Source: Brienomyrus brachyistius
Lineage: Eukaryota; Chordata; Actinopteri; Osteoglossiformes; Mormyridae
Length of the DNA stretch: 64,000 nucleotides
Direction of reading: 5' to 3'
Assembly (NCBI RefSeq): GCF_023856365.1
Contig: NC_064539.1
Location: forward strand, 26,687,493 to 26,751,492
Below the pieces are notes generated by a model, which saw only the letters and a program-made list of their open reading frames with translations, was not told the DNA's origin and searched no databases. Position numbers and translations under genes: made by a program. Below, one piece after another: positions 35,092 through 47,395 of the stretch (its first letter is position 1; the number at the start of each line of letters is the position of its first letter).

Positions 35092-36365
35092 TACAGTCAT
35101 GTGACAGTACACCCTCTTTCAGTTCTACAGTCTTACGTATCAGGACATAATAAAAAAAAAATAAAATCATTCTGTTAAGGTCCCACCACAGTATTTAATT
35201 CGGGCTGAGGTCTGGACTTTGACTGGGTCATTGTAACACCTCGATTCCTTTCTTTTTCGGCCATTCTATGGTAGATTTGCTGGTGTGCTTGGGATCATTG
35301 TCCTGTTGTATGACCCGTATTCAGCAAAGCTTTAGCTGTCGGTCAGATGGCCTCTCAGACAGATTTCTCTGTATTTTAGTATACAGAAGAGTTCATGGTC
35401 AACTCAATGACCGCAAGGTGCTGAGATCCTGTGGCTACGAAACAAGCCCAAATCATCACTCCTAAACCACCGTGCTTAACAGTTGGTATGAGGTGTTTTT
35501 GTTGACATGCTGTGCTTGGTTTTTGCCAAACATCGGGCTGTACATTATGGCCAAACATCTCCACTTTGCCTTGTCTGCCCAAAGGACATTGTTCCAGAAG
35601 TCTTGTACTTTGTTCAGATGCAGCATTGCAAACCTCAGCAATGCAGCCATGTTCTTTGTAGAAAGAAGAGGTTTTCTCCTGCCAACCCTTCCAAACAAGT
35701 CATAACTGTTCAGTTTTTTTCTAATTTTACTGTCATGAACTTTAACATTTAACATGCTAACTGAGGCCTGTAGTGTCTGATATGTAGCTCTTGGGCCTTT
35801 TAACATTTCTATGAGCATTGCATGGTCTGACCTTGGGGTGAATTTCCTGGGATGTCCACTCCTGGGAAGATTGGCAACTGTCTTGAAGGTTTTCCACTTG
35901 TAAATAATCTTTCTCACTGTAGAATGATGGGCATCAAATTGTCTGGAAATGGCCTTATAACCCTTCTCAGGATGATGGGCAGCAACAATTGCTTCTCTAA
36001 GATCATTGTTGATCTGTCCTCCTTGGCATTGTATTAACACACACCTAAAGGCTCCAGACCAGCAAACTGCCAAAACTTCTGCTTTTATAGAGGTGGTCAC
36101 ACTTGCTGCATTTAATTAGCAGCACTTGCCTGCTACATACCCTCTTCATTTCTATGGAATCAGTAGGAGTGTAAGTAATTTTTCACACACTGCTTCTCCA
36201 TTTTGGCTTAGTGTTTGTTAAATAAATAATGACAGTGTAATATTTTATGTGTTGTTGTTCATCTGAGGTTGTATTATCCTAGTTTTAAAACCTGCTAAGA
36301 ACCAGATTTTTTTAATGGTCCCAATACGTAATGCCTTAGAATTGAAAATTTTTCACATGAATGTA
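35092..36365 (-). mobile_element. Nearly full-length Tc1-type DNA transposon
   Basis: The element proper is 35094-36363, flanked by TA at 35092-35093 and 36364-36365, the target of Tc1/mariner elements. The two ends read (ta)cagtcatgtgacagt on the plus strand and (ta)cattcatgtgaaaaa on the minus strand, so they are inverted repeats of at least 12 bp with one mismatch. The length of 1.27 kb is normal for Tc1. The single gene inside is on the minus strand and broken. A short A9 run at 35152 lies just inside the left end. Confidence 0.9.
35210..36100 (-). pseudogene. Broken Tc1-type transposase
   Basis: The gene starts at 36100 and reads about 180 residues correctly. An N-terminal helix-turn-helix (about residues 33-75) is followed by the linker 'PRSGHPRK' (79-86) and a second DNA-binding region, then the start of the catalytic core at 'NNVLWADKAKW' with Asp176. 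After this the frame shifts. The next part ('KVEMFGHN', 'KHGGLGVMIWACF') continues in another frame down to about 35376. The second catalytic region (QQDNDPKHT) lies at about 35280-35307 in a further frame. At least two frameshifts and several stops destroy the enzyme. The expected family length is about 340 residues. Confidence 0.9.
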
Positions 36366-39300
36366 GTACACAGCTTTGCTTATCAGGAATGTTGTGAAAA
36401 TAGGCGGCTATACCCGTAAGTTACAGCACGGATGCTCAGGTGCTCCCAGGACCACAGGAAGCAATAAGGTTAGGCTTGACGTTTCCTGAGCCTCTATAGA
36501 GGGATTACTCCTTAGCTCAGATGAGTTACCAGCTGCATGACAAAAGGAAGTGAGCTTTGCTATCTGACAATGTAAGATTTTCCAATGATGTTCTAAGCTT
36601 CAGAGAAAAAAGGTGGTCAAAAAGAGGATCTAGGACTTTAACTGAAAGGCCTCGTCCTTTGATAACCTATTGGATCTATTGTTATGCCTGACAAAACCTT
36701 ATATCTGTCACCCAAATGTCCTCTTGGTTAGAATATGAATACCCTTTTTACACAATGGTGAACCTTTTTATTTGGGAACAAAATTTCTAAGAGTATTAAC
36801 CAGCAATAAGATAGAAATGTCAGTTTTAACCAGCAAAACAATAATGATGATAATAATATAAATAAATATATTTACAATGTTTTAACAGTAGTGTAATTTA
36901 ATAAAACATTTTATCAGTATATTTTTATGGAAATCTTTGTCTGTGGGGGTCCTGTCAAATTTTCATGAATGCTAATTTGTTTTTTTCAATAGATGTTATC
37001 AGATATTCTTTTACTTGATTGCTGTTCTACATAATTTGTCAACATATGGCACTTTGCATTTGTATATCAGTTTGGCATTTTTTTTTTTTCGATTTAACCA
37101 TTCATTTAGTCGTAATATGATGAGGGTCGTCATGTCAGCTCGACATGAAACGGAGACATCAGTCATGGTGTGCTAAGCTTTTATACTCAGCTTTAATCTC
37201 AGGTGTACAACTTTGGATTTTTTTTTGGAAATACTTTGAAGGACAAGGAATTTATTAAACAAATAATAAGAATGGTCTAATTCAATTCTTTATTAAGAAT
37301 ATTTGGTGCTGCAAATCCATGTAACTTGGATGTCATCTCTCAGCACCAAGACTGTAGTACTTCTCCAGACACAATAGCTTTACAGTATGTGATTTTAATG
37401 GTTTCTCTTTGGTCTTTGTTCTGCCTGTCATTTTGGTAAATCTCAATGGTACCCAAAGTCCCCATTCTCTTCCCCTCAGAGTGTCACGTGGCTCTGTTCA
37501 CTGTCCTGATATTCAAAACCAGTCCAAAATTATTAGCAACACTATTAATAATTATTATTATGATTGTCATAATACTATTAGAGCAGCCTGATATCTGTAT
37601 GCAAATGAATGCATCTTGAACCTATATATAAATGATTCATGATCTGGAGGTTGCAGGCGCTTTCCCAGAATGCATCTGGAAAATCTGGAATGGCAGACAC
37701 ATCCAGCTGTATGCAGACCTAGAAATGATGTTGTTTTGTATAAAAGTAAAAACTAAGCGAATGAATTCAAATGCAAATGTACAGCCTCTAAATGTCTCTT
37801 ACCCTGCTGGCCACTGAGGTCTGTCTTTGTGGAGTATCTCTAGCACTAAATAATACAACTGTCTCTTCTCGAGTATCAGAGCCTCAGGGAGCTGTACTCT
37901 GGCAGAGAATGTGCTCAAATGAAAACTTAAAAGAGCACTTTATACCCTCAATAGGAAGCTATGAAGATGAAAATACCTGTCAAGTCCCGGCTAGAAATAA
38001 TTGATAGTGTTATCTAGTCCACTGAATGGAAGTGAGGTCATAATGTCACAAAGCAGAATGGCGTTTGAAATACTATAAAGTGGTACAAGTGCTGAATGGG
38101 CTTCACTGTAGTCCATAACCTTGTTTTGTCTAAAGCTAATAACAGAACACATGAATACAAGAACAAACGACCAAGGTTTTCTGAATTGCAAGTGAATTCA
38201 TTTTGCATGCTGTTTTGGCTCAGCAGGGATTATCTATATATTCCATCATTTATGTTGCTCACATAAGGTGAAAAACTTTGCCAGAAGGAGTGGAGGGTTG
38301 CAGGATGTCCCTTTGGTTTCTCCTGTTCATTATTCTGTAAAGTTCAAAGTGAAATGTTGTCTTTTGCATCTGTGACAAAAAGGATTTACAGAGAAAGCTT
38401 GTTATGGAAAAAGCCTTGTTTTATACCATCCTGACATAGCAGTATATAGTTGGTACCATTAAAATGTGTGAAAGCATAAATACATTACAACAAAATCAAT
38501 TAAATGAGTAATATACTGTAAATATTCAGAAATAGAATCTGAGGTAAAATCATAATAGGAATAATAATGTGCTTTCATTTTTTGAATGAAATATTTCGTT
38601 GTATAAAAGGCTCATTAAAGTTCATTATTTAAGAATAATAATCTTGTCTGGATGTGCATTTCACTTCAGATTTACTGTAATTTTATGATGCCTAAATGAT
38701 ACCTTTTAATACAGCCATGGGATTTGTTCATAGCTGTAAAAGAAAATATCAGTGATGTAAAATTAAAAACATGTTCTATTTAAATTTGAGTTACTGTCGA
38801 GGCAGAATTTCAGATCTTAATGCCTGTTGTGGGTTTATTTTCATACTTGGAAAATAAATATTTTGTTCTATAGGAGGAAAACCATTTTCTGTGTAAGCTT
38901 TTAATGCTTTGATACCTCCTAGTTCCACAGTACGCATGCGGTTTTACTGCCGTGCAAAGCTTCAGTCCAGGCTAACATCCCCTTGGGGAACTAAACATAT
39001 CTATTGATGGAGATGCTCATAAAAGCTTCTATCACACGGAAGTCTTCTGAAGTCCCCACAGATGGATCGACGGATGGAAAATTTCTGGTGCAGCTGATGT
39101 TGTGGTGGTTAAACATATGGAGTCAAACCCTGCTGTAAACTTTTTCAAGGGCAACCTTCACCACAGCACTTAACCCAAATTATCGGAATTGCTCAGGTGA
39201 AATAACATACTTCATGAATTGTAGAACAACAGCTAGTTGTGTGAGTCTGTGGTTTTCTGGTGTCTGCGGATATATGGACTTGGAAATTAGGAATTACTTG

Positions 39301-39476
39301 AATTACTTACCAGCTAACAGGATGAATTTGCACAGAATTATCTACATAGGCAGCAACAGTGAATGGTCCTCTATTGTAAAAGTAGTGAAGCAAAAAGCAC
39401 AGCTTTAGCATTTAGTTTAATACACAGTGCTGTAAATGATCAGTCACACAGAGTCATATATATATAATGTACACAT
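36366..39476. other. No gene recognised
   Basis: Over 3 kb of AT-rich DNA without a recognised gene, SINE or transposon end. Short T runs lie at 37079 and 37217. Confidence 0.45.
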
Positions 39477-39961
39477 ACACACTGATCAGCCATAACATTA
39501 AAACCACTGACGGGTGAAGTGAAAAACACTGAACACAGATACAATGGCACCTGTGAAGGGTGCCGATATATATTAGACAAGTAAACAGTCACTTTTTGAA
39601 ATTGATGTGTTGGGAACAGGAAAGGGTCAAATTGTGATGCGTAGACGACTGGGTTAAAATATCTCTACAATGGCAGGTCTTGTGTCCAAGTTTCTAGCAT
39701 GTAAAAGTGGTCCAAGGATGGCCAACAGGTGAACTGGTGATGGGGTCATGGGCACCAGCCAGTCTGGTCTGATCCGATAGGAGAGCTACTGTAGCACAAA
39801 TTGCTGAAAAAGTTAATGCTGCCTGTAACAGATGGGTATCAGGACACACAGTTCGTGTTGCATATGGGGCTGCGTGGCCACATACCAGTGAAAGTGCCCA
39901 TGTTAACATGCTTGGATTGCGTGGGAGAATCGACCCCTTAGTTAGGTAGCTTGTGTGCAAC
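39477..39961 (+). mobile_element. 5' half of a Tc1/mariner-like transposon
   Basis: Starts 'cactgatcagccataaca' then 'ttaaaaccactgac', the terminal sequence of a common fish Tc1-like family. It continues into decayed transposase coding sequence: 'ggtcaaattgtgatg', 'agacgactgggtt' and 'gtggtccaaggatgg', then a stretch encoding a degenerate 'DR.GHG..ARLV.SDRRATVAQIAE'-like linker. It stops abruptly near 39961 without a catalytic core or right end. Frameshifts occur throughout. Confidence 0.8.
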
Positions 39962-40599
39962 TAGAGACATGATGAAATGAAATGAATTCCAGTGAGCGGA
40001 GACTGCTCTATTCAAAAACATCATTTTACAATTAAAAAAACAATGACAACCATTAAAAATAAAATACATGTGATCAAATTATGGTTATGATTAGTTTTTT
40101 TTTCTTCATTTACAGTATATTTCTGTAAATGTACAACAGCACATTTAAAATATAGCATACGTGTAGGTATTTACATGCATTTCACTATGCATTTAAAACA
40201 ACACAAAAAAGTCTGTTAAATTTTACAGTGCTTTGGCAGTGAAAATACATTTTTTGCAGTTTGACATATATTAGAGCCCCCTGGTCGAGGTTGTGTTCTC
40301 ACTCTCGTGCATCATGGATGGCAGTAGACTTCGGACACATGCCACCCAACAGACAGGTCTATTTGAACAAGTCTGGCTCTGCTACTTCTCTAATGGTTAC
40401 TTTTTTACAACTGCAACTGCTCAATTTAATTCATTAACCTGGCGATGTGGTGTATAAAATATGGCAGGTCATCATTTTTTATCTTCAGTGTGCTGATGAA
40501 ATTGTATTATTCCACATTTGTTGCATGCTGTCTGGCAAATGTGCCATTTTGAGTACAATTTCAGCACAGTTTCTTAGAGAGATTAACGTGTTATGTGAG
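39962..40599. other. No recognisable feature
   Basis: AT-rich sequence without repeat or coding signal. Confidence 0.45.
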
Positions 40600-40800
40600 T
40601 AACTGACAGCAGGCCCTGTTTAATCAGTACAGTTAGATCCCCAATTGTTTCCCTCCTCCATCTCAAATGACATCAATTTACACCCATAATGAACACCTGA
40701 CCACATTGTTGACACTTACTGCCTGGAAGAGCAAGCAATTAAGCTTGATTGTGTGGTTTTTAATTGTACAGTCTTTTCAATTGCCCCACTGTTGCTGTTA
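40600..40800. promoter_or_regulatory. Possible conserved non-coding block
   Basis: Non-repetitive sequence with 'caattaagcttgatt' and 'tttttaattgtac', and low CpG. The flanks hold poly-T at 40943. The call is by appearance only. Confidence 0.2.
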
Positions 40801-40942
40801 ACATTCTTTATTTATTTATAACCTATTCTCAGTCAGCTGCTCTTACAAAGGCATTACTTTGACAATTGTATGTTTTGTTCCTGGGTAACCACAGTGTATG
40901 CGATATTCTCAGGAACTGATACAGAAATGGGATTTTTCATAC

Positions 40943-40962
40943 TTTTTTTTTTTTTTTTTTTT
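40943..40962. repeat. Poly-T run, 20 bases
   Basis: Could be the remnant of a minus-strand poly-A retroposon tail, but no retroposon body adjoins it. Confidence 0.9.
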
Positions 40963-41439
40963 AGATTTGCAGCTCCAATTTGTTCAGACTTCTGCGTTTT
41001 TCTCACCTTTGACAGGCACTCCCGCATGGAAAAAAGCTTAGCTATTACGGATTTGAAACAGACAAATGGTGAAATATGAGTGAAGACCTAGCATAAAATA
41101 CTAAAGAACAAAATAGAGGTGTTGCATATATTTTATTTACATTTAAAGCAAGTAATCACTGAAACTTAGAATCATAGGCATTTAAAGATTCCACCGCTTT
41201 CAGACGTAGGTCATGTGCCCTACTAAATAGTAAAATGGCTGTTCCTCTTGGGATATGAGCAGAACCCCTATGAGATACAATTACATCCCTATTTCTAGAC
41301 AACCACCTCGAATGTCCTATATTTAATCATTACTAGGTCAATTTCTCTTCGACATGTTGTTTTTCCTATGATGTTTAATCTTGATGCTGCTCAGCTGACA
41401 CATGGTGACTAACTGAGAACATATAAACCATCGTATTTA

Positions 41440-41880
41440 TGCCATTGTGCCTAATCTATTTGGCTTTGGTAAATACTCTTTTCTTAATGGTCCAGAGAAG
41501 TCACATGGGTGTTAATTATTTTCATGTAACCACATGGGGAGATCCGTCAGCCTAATAACAGTTCTATATTAATGCACTTTAATGTTTTATGAAACATGTT
41601 AATATAAAAACCTGCGACTTTTAATCATAAATAAGCAGTCATTCTTATCAGCATAATTTTCCAGGGTTTTGTAAATGCAAGCACCCGTCTGTTGATGGTT
41701 TCTATGATGATTTGACAGACCTGCCACTTCCAGCGAAGGTAGCCTGGCCATTCTGTCCTTATAGGGACTATATTTTTAACAGGATATCGGAACATTATTA
41801 AATGATAATTGAAATAATTCTTCCTTAAAGTCGCAGTCGGTGAATGGACACAGTGCAATTATTAATGAATACATAGAAAA
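41440..41880. promoter_or_regulatory. Possible conserved non-coding block
   Basis: Contains 'gttaattattttcatg', 'gcagtcattctta' and 'caattattaatgaata'. No transposon signature and no open frame are present. This kind of TAAT-rich, mid-complexity sequence is typical of vertebrate enhancers; unproven. Confidence 0.25.
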
Positions 41881-43849
41881 ACGCATAATATTAAAGATGC
41901 ATGGTGCACATTACACCCCATACATAAATGCGTAAAGCGCACTGCACAGGACATGTATTTTATCTAGGTTTATCCTTGCCGTCATGTTGCAGAAAATACC
42001 AAGTGGACAAGTGTAATGGGATCACAAAAGTATTGCGAAGGAACGCAAAACTATTACAAGGGATCACAAAAATTCACTGGCAGCTTTGAGAAGACCTTCG
42101 TATAGTGTTGGCTGAAGTTCTGGGAATGTTCCCTGTTAGATGGGGAGAGACACAACTTCCGCAAGAAGGACTTCAAGAATCCTGCATCACTGCTGCATAA
42201 GCGGTGTACTACATTCATTAAAAAAAAAAAAAATGCATCTCACACACAAGTCAAACACTAAATTTCACAACAAATTTTAGACCAGATGAAATGGAAAGTT
42301 TGTCACTTTATGATTTTTTTATTGAGTAAGGATTCATTATTTTGCACAGAACTGTTGCTATCAGTAAATGAAACACTAAACTTTCTGTACATAGTTTTGT
42401 GCCTAGTAGCCTGGTTACACCAATAGTTATAAAGGGGCTTATCAATAAGTATACAGTATGCATATCAATAACGAATTAATAAATTGCACTCATTATTGAC
42501 AATGGTGATATTGAAATGACAGTTAGGCCATGTAAAAATGATTTTAAAATGACTTGGAATTTAAATAGAACTACAGACACTCTCCCAGTGTCCTTCACAC
42601 GCCTGTGCTTTTACTGTGTTCCATATTGAAATATTAGTCAATATGCACTGTGCTGGTCTCTCACCATTGCTCAGATCCAGCCTCTGTCCAGATGGTGTGT
42701 TAATACTGCAGTAAATACCAGGGTGTTTCCTTGCTTAATGGGAAGAATGTTTTCCTGGAGCTGTAACCTTGCTTAAATCCTTCAGAAAATGACAGAAGAA
42801 AAGATAAAAGTGAATGTGCTCTATGGTTGCGCCAAAGAAGAAAAATACTCGCCTTCTGAGACACAGAATATGTGCACACACATCAAACTTTGATTGGTTT
42901 TTATGTTAGCTGTAATGAAATTTTCCAATAAAAAAAAGTCTACCCAGAAGGCAATTTGATTCCCCCCCCCGAACACACACATATGTATATGTAGCTTTCT
43001 ATCGCTTCAGGTATTTGAGGAATTAAATTTTTAAAAGCATCATATTGAGAGAAGCAAAATTTTGTATTTTAGAATTCACTGTAGTGGGAAATGTCACAGA
43101 GTAATGAAAGGGTTGGCTTGGTTTTAGTGGTCAAGCCCCTTTCTGTCACTGCATGGACAGGCTGTTCATGATGTGCACAGAATTCCAACTGTTTTCCTCC
43201 AGTGTGCTCTTCATATTCATTTGAAGGGCATTGCTATATTCTAAAAGGTCAAAGAACTGTGTTTACACAAGCATAATTCTTCTGAGATAGCCTGGTCCAC
43301 ACAATCAATTTACTTGCAGTCACTAGTTACAACATATCAATATCAGAATGTGACATTATTCTCCCAGAAGCCCAGAACTACAGTTCAGCAAACAAAGGCT
43401 TGCAAAAAGTTTTTTTTTGCCAACTGAAATCTTATTTTGTATGATGTAAATATGATTATTTGTGCCGAACAAGCATTGGGTGGTATTATTTTACTTGTTT
43501 CACATGTATACTATAGCACAGCATCTAACATGGTGGTTTTGGAATTACTGTAAACCTTACAGGTTCCAGCATTAAAAGAGACTGTTGATTTACATATCAT
43601 TCTTCATTTAGTAACTATCCAGCTATTTAAATATGTAAAAGTCAAAACTATAAATCATTTAAATTGCTTTAGAATATAAATTTTTAAGGACAAACTGAGT
43701 AATTTATCCGACTGCACAATATGATCAGTGAAACTGTACCGCAACAGGAAAATAAACCAATACCGTACATGACCACACCTCAGTGAGCCAGAGCAACATT
43801 TGTACACTTCAAGGGCTTTGTCTCTAGACTCATGGTGGGCTGGATAGAG
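41881..43849. other. No recognisable feature
   Basis: AT-rich, with poly-A at about 42220 and a C10 run at 42963. No coding signal. Confidence 0.45.
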
Positions 43850-44340
43850 AACAGAGGGCAGGTGGGAGGCCATTGCGCTCAACTGAGATTTTTAACGTTT
43901 CCGCAAGGAAAACACTGTCTTCCAGGGTTCACCATTATGACGTCCTCTGGCAGTCATGATCTAATAATTATCCAGAGAACCATGCTGCCATGTTCTCTTC
44001 TTGGAGCTCCCCAAGGAGAATGTTTTCTCTAATTATTGGAGAGATGGAGTGTGATCAGAAGGGACGATCTATTATGTGCAGATGAGCTGCCCCCCTCCCC
44101 CCATTCTGATGTCTCTGGTTCCTTGCCTCACTTTAATGCCGTCCACCTTTCATCTCATCACAGCATCTTTCCCACGACACTGACTGTAAGATGACATCAC
44201 TCACCTCTTCTCAAAACAATACCGAGAGAACCACTGCCACAAGATGATTACAGTGCTCATTTCAATGCCTGCGCTGAAGATAATCATGACAGCGTGATAA
44301 TAAGACACTTCACAGCGCACTTATTATTAGAAACTGGTGC
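43850..44340. promoter_or_regulatory. Possible conserved non-coding block
   Basis: Mid-GC, non-repetitive sequence ('gacgtcctctggcagtcatg', 'ctaattattggagagatgg') between AT-rich flanks. No frame shows protein character. Confidence 0.2.
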
Positions 44341-44644
44341 CCAGGTATTGACTTATTCAAAAAAAAAAAATCAAAGTAAAACTATTTTGTTGCAGATATT
44401 TTCAATGTTTTATCATCAAAATTCTGCCTCATATAGACAGCATATATTTTTGGCATCAAATTCCAGCTTTGTCTTGTCAAGCTGCTAAAACCTTAGGCTT
44501 TGTATGTAAAAAAATGTGCACCTGCCTTGTCCTTTGTGTTTCTTCTTTTGTCTGCAATAGACCAATATCACTTAACGCAAAATTAATCAACCACTTACTT
44601 GATCTGTATATTTGTTCAGTAGCAGCTACAGAAATGTCTATAAA

Positions 44645-45067
44645 TACAATGTATGACCAACAGTATGTGGATACCAGTCTATATATAGCCTTTACTATTC
44701 TGGAAACATTGCTAATTAGGTTTGCTGACATTCACGTTGTGCATTGATATACGTAGAGTAATCGGGTCCCTTTCTGTGTTTGTGTCACCTGCCACCATGC
44801 AACTGACCTCCCAGACATTCCCACTTCATCTGTGGTTGACCAGGACAGCTCTAGCAGGAAAGCAATTTGGCGAACTGACTGGTTAACAAGATGGCACCCG
44901 AAGATGCTGCCAATTTGAAAGCCACTAAACTCTTCGAATACCCAGTGTACTTCCCGTGTTTGTTGCCGGAGATTGCATGTCCGTGTGCTTAACTGTGTAT
45001 CTGTGTAGCTTATTTAACCGATTACTCTAATTTATTGGCGTCTACATACTTTTGGCCATATAGTACA
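44645..45067. mobile_element. Tc1/mariner-type miniature element
   Basis: The ends are inverted. The left reads (ta)caatgtatgaccaacagt then atgtggatac; the right, on the minus strand, reads tactatatggccaaaagt then atgtagacgc. These match a fish family whose consensus end contains 'tatggccaaaagtatgtgga'. The left TA is at 44645; the right TA is uncertain by a few bases. The 420-bp interior lacks a transposase, so it is non-autonomous or internally deleted. Confidence 0.75.
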
Positions 45068-45539
45068 TGGTCCCAGCATAGTTTAGAATTGCAACAGCTA
45101 AAAATGATAAATATGAATTGAGAAGATTCTAGTACTTACATGTTCTTTTTAATACATTTTCTAAGTAGCTGGAACTCTAGTGGTGAAAAGAAGAAATATA
45201 GTACCTTGTATAATACCTTGTATAATAACATAAAACCTTGTTTATTGTTGATGTTTTGGTTTGTTGTTTCTAACTGGCTGAACTGACCTAAACCATGCCA
45301 GGAAAATGCACCCCACAATGATGTGTGGAGCAGAAATAGACACATAAGCAAGCATAAGGTCATAATCTTGGCCCAGGAAGATGGTATTCATTTTAAAAGG
45401 TTTGGACATGTATGGAGGGGAAAAAGGGAAGTTCAGGCCAACAGTTATTCCTAGCTAGGGCATGCCTGTGTTGTATTGCTATGACTGAGCTAGATGCAGT
45501 AACCATGCAATTTTTACCGTTGTGTGAGCCTTCCCTAAT
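45068..45539. other. No recognisable feature
   Basis: A short direct repeat 'ccttgtataata' occurs twice near 45203. Otherwise nothing is recognised. Confidence 0.4.
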
Positions 45540-46205
45540 GAGAGCCAGCTGGGGTAATTAGTAGGTGCCACACATAGAGGATTAAGGTTTTTGACAGCTG
45601 GTCCAAATCAAAGGTGCTTAAGAAAGGTGGTTGCCCTACTGGGATGCTGACCAAGAGTAGTGACCTACTGTCTTTTGGCTGGAGTGGTGCTATAGAATGA
45701 AGTATTGGCTGGCAAAGTAGCACTGGAGTTCTGTGATGGCCCACTTGATGGTCAAGCTTCCCTTGCCACCATGGCACACTGGGTCTCTGCTGTGGTAAGT
45801 TTTCTGTACAGGTAATGCAGCATGGATTCCTTCCCATTGAAAACCTGGGCTAGCAAAGCTTTGAGGCTGGTGTTGAATATTATGCAGAATGTGTCTGCAT
45901 AATAAAGTCAAAGTCAAGGGACATCTTTTAATGTCTGGAAGGTGCTTTTGATTGCAGGGGTTTAAAAGCACTTCTTGGGAACCACTTGGCCAGATTTTAC
46001 TGGAGAGCAGGAAGGAGTCTATAATATCCCAAGTCTGACTCTCATCCAGGACAGTTCCAGGTGACACTTTTTTATCCCAGCTAGCCGCAAGTCATCCTAA
46101 ACCTTCGAGAACAATTGTGATTTGTCCAGTCTTCCGAGTGGGTGACTGTATCATCTAGGTAAGCAATGACATACAGTACAGCAGGCCCAGTGCAGCCATA
46201 AGATT
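45540..46205 (-). pseudogene. Ty3/gypsy-type pol relic
   Basis: On the minus strand the reverse-transcriptase active-site motif YLDD sits at 46150-46161 within 'YVIAYLDDTVTHSEDW'. Further down the RNase H start is visible in shifted frames: a 'LHYLYRKLTTAE'-like stretch, then 'SLTIKWAITELQCYF' at about 45718-45765, which corresponds to the 'ALAIKWA...LRYYL' signature of gypsy elements. Stops and frameshifts interrupt it repeatedly. LTRs, gag, protease and integrase are not recognisable nearby. It abuts the LINE that begins at 46212, which probably truncated it. Confidence 0.75.
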
Positions 46206-46211
46206 TCAACC

Positions 46212-47395
46212 ATGATACCGGGGTACTGGAGAGAAGGGTCCGCCTGTTGGTTAGATCTTGGATGCAGGAGGAATGATGCAGATTCCATCCTGGTCGTGGA
46301 TCATTGGACCAGCTCTTCACCTTCACAAGGATACTGGAGGGTTGATGGGAGTTTTCCCAACCAGCTTACATGTTTTGTGTACTTGGGGAAAGCCATACAG
46401 TCATGTCCCTTGAGAGGTCCTGTGAAGGATGCTTCAGAAGTATGGGGTATAAGGCTTGTTGCAGGCTATCAGGTCCATGTATATATGGAGCAAGAGTTTT
46501 GTTTGTATTGCCAGCGGTAAGTCAGACTCATTCCTGGTGGGTGCTGGACTCTAGCAGGACTGTTACATATTCTGTTCTTAACTTTTATGGACAGAATTTC
46601 TAGGTGCAGCCAATGGAGTGAAGGGGGTGCAGTCCAATGACCTCAGGATTTCGCATGCCCTAGGGTGTTTTGCAGCTGAGTGTAAAGCAGCCAGGATAAG
46701 GGTCAGCACCTTCAAATATGAGGTCATGGTTCTTGACCAGGAAACAGTGGATTGCTCTCTCATGATGGGAGATGAATTACTGCCTCATGCAGAGCAGTTT
46801 AAGTATCTCGTGGTCTTGTTCACGAGTAAGGGAACAAGACGGCAAGAGATCCACAGGTGGATCAGTGCAGCATACAAGTAGGCAGTAATGTGGACTGTTC
46901 TGTTGTGATAGAGAGCTGAGTAGGAAGGCTATTGATTTACTGGTCGATCTATATTCATACCCTCACCTATATTCACAAGCTTTAGGTAGCGACCAAAATA
47001 ATGAGATCAAGGATACATGTGGCAGAAATAAGTTTCCTTAACAGGGTGTCTGGCCTCAGCCTTAGAGATGGTGAAGAACTATAAGGCATTCAGGTGGAGC
47101 TAAAAGTAGAACCGCAGCTCATCTGTCAGTTGAGATGGTTCAGGCATCAGTCTAGGATGCCTCTTGGATGCCTTCCTGACGAGTTGTTTCAGACAAGTCC
47201 AAACGGGAGGAGACCCCAGGGCAGACCTGGACATGCTGGAGAGATTATATCTCTTAGCTGACCTGGGGTGCCTTGGTACTCCCCTGGTGCAGCTAGAGGA
47301 GGTGGCTCATGAGAGAGAGGTCTTGGGAAACCCTGCTTGGACTGCTGTCTCCGTGACCTGACCCCACATAAGTGATAGATAATGGATAGATAGAT
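46212..47395 (+). mobile_element. 5'-truncated LINE, same family as 9590-11755
   Basis: The sequence starts inside the reverse transcriptase ('YWREGS...', equivalent to 'VLERRVR') and runs through the 'LDQLFTL..ILEG' region. The catalytic centre follows, degraded between 46380 and 46600, and then 'CFAAECKAARIRVSTFKYEVMVL' (46672-46740) and 'LPHAEQFKYLVVLFTSKG' (46780-46834). The C-terminal end at 47200-47360 reads 'GDPRADLDMLERLYLLA' and 'LEEVAHEREVLG'. It ends in a GATA/GATG-rich tail (47372-47395). Many frameshifts make it non-functional. Compared with 9590-11755 it keeps more of the middle but lacks the start. Confidence 0.82.

Noticed and set aside
46618..46881. Plus-strand 87-codon frame as a host gene
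   Set aside because: It is a fragment of the LINE reverse transcriptase, collinear with pieces on both sides.
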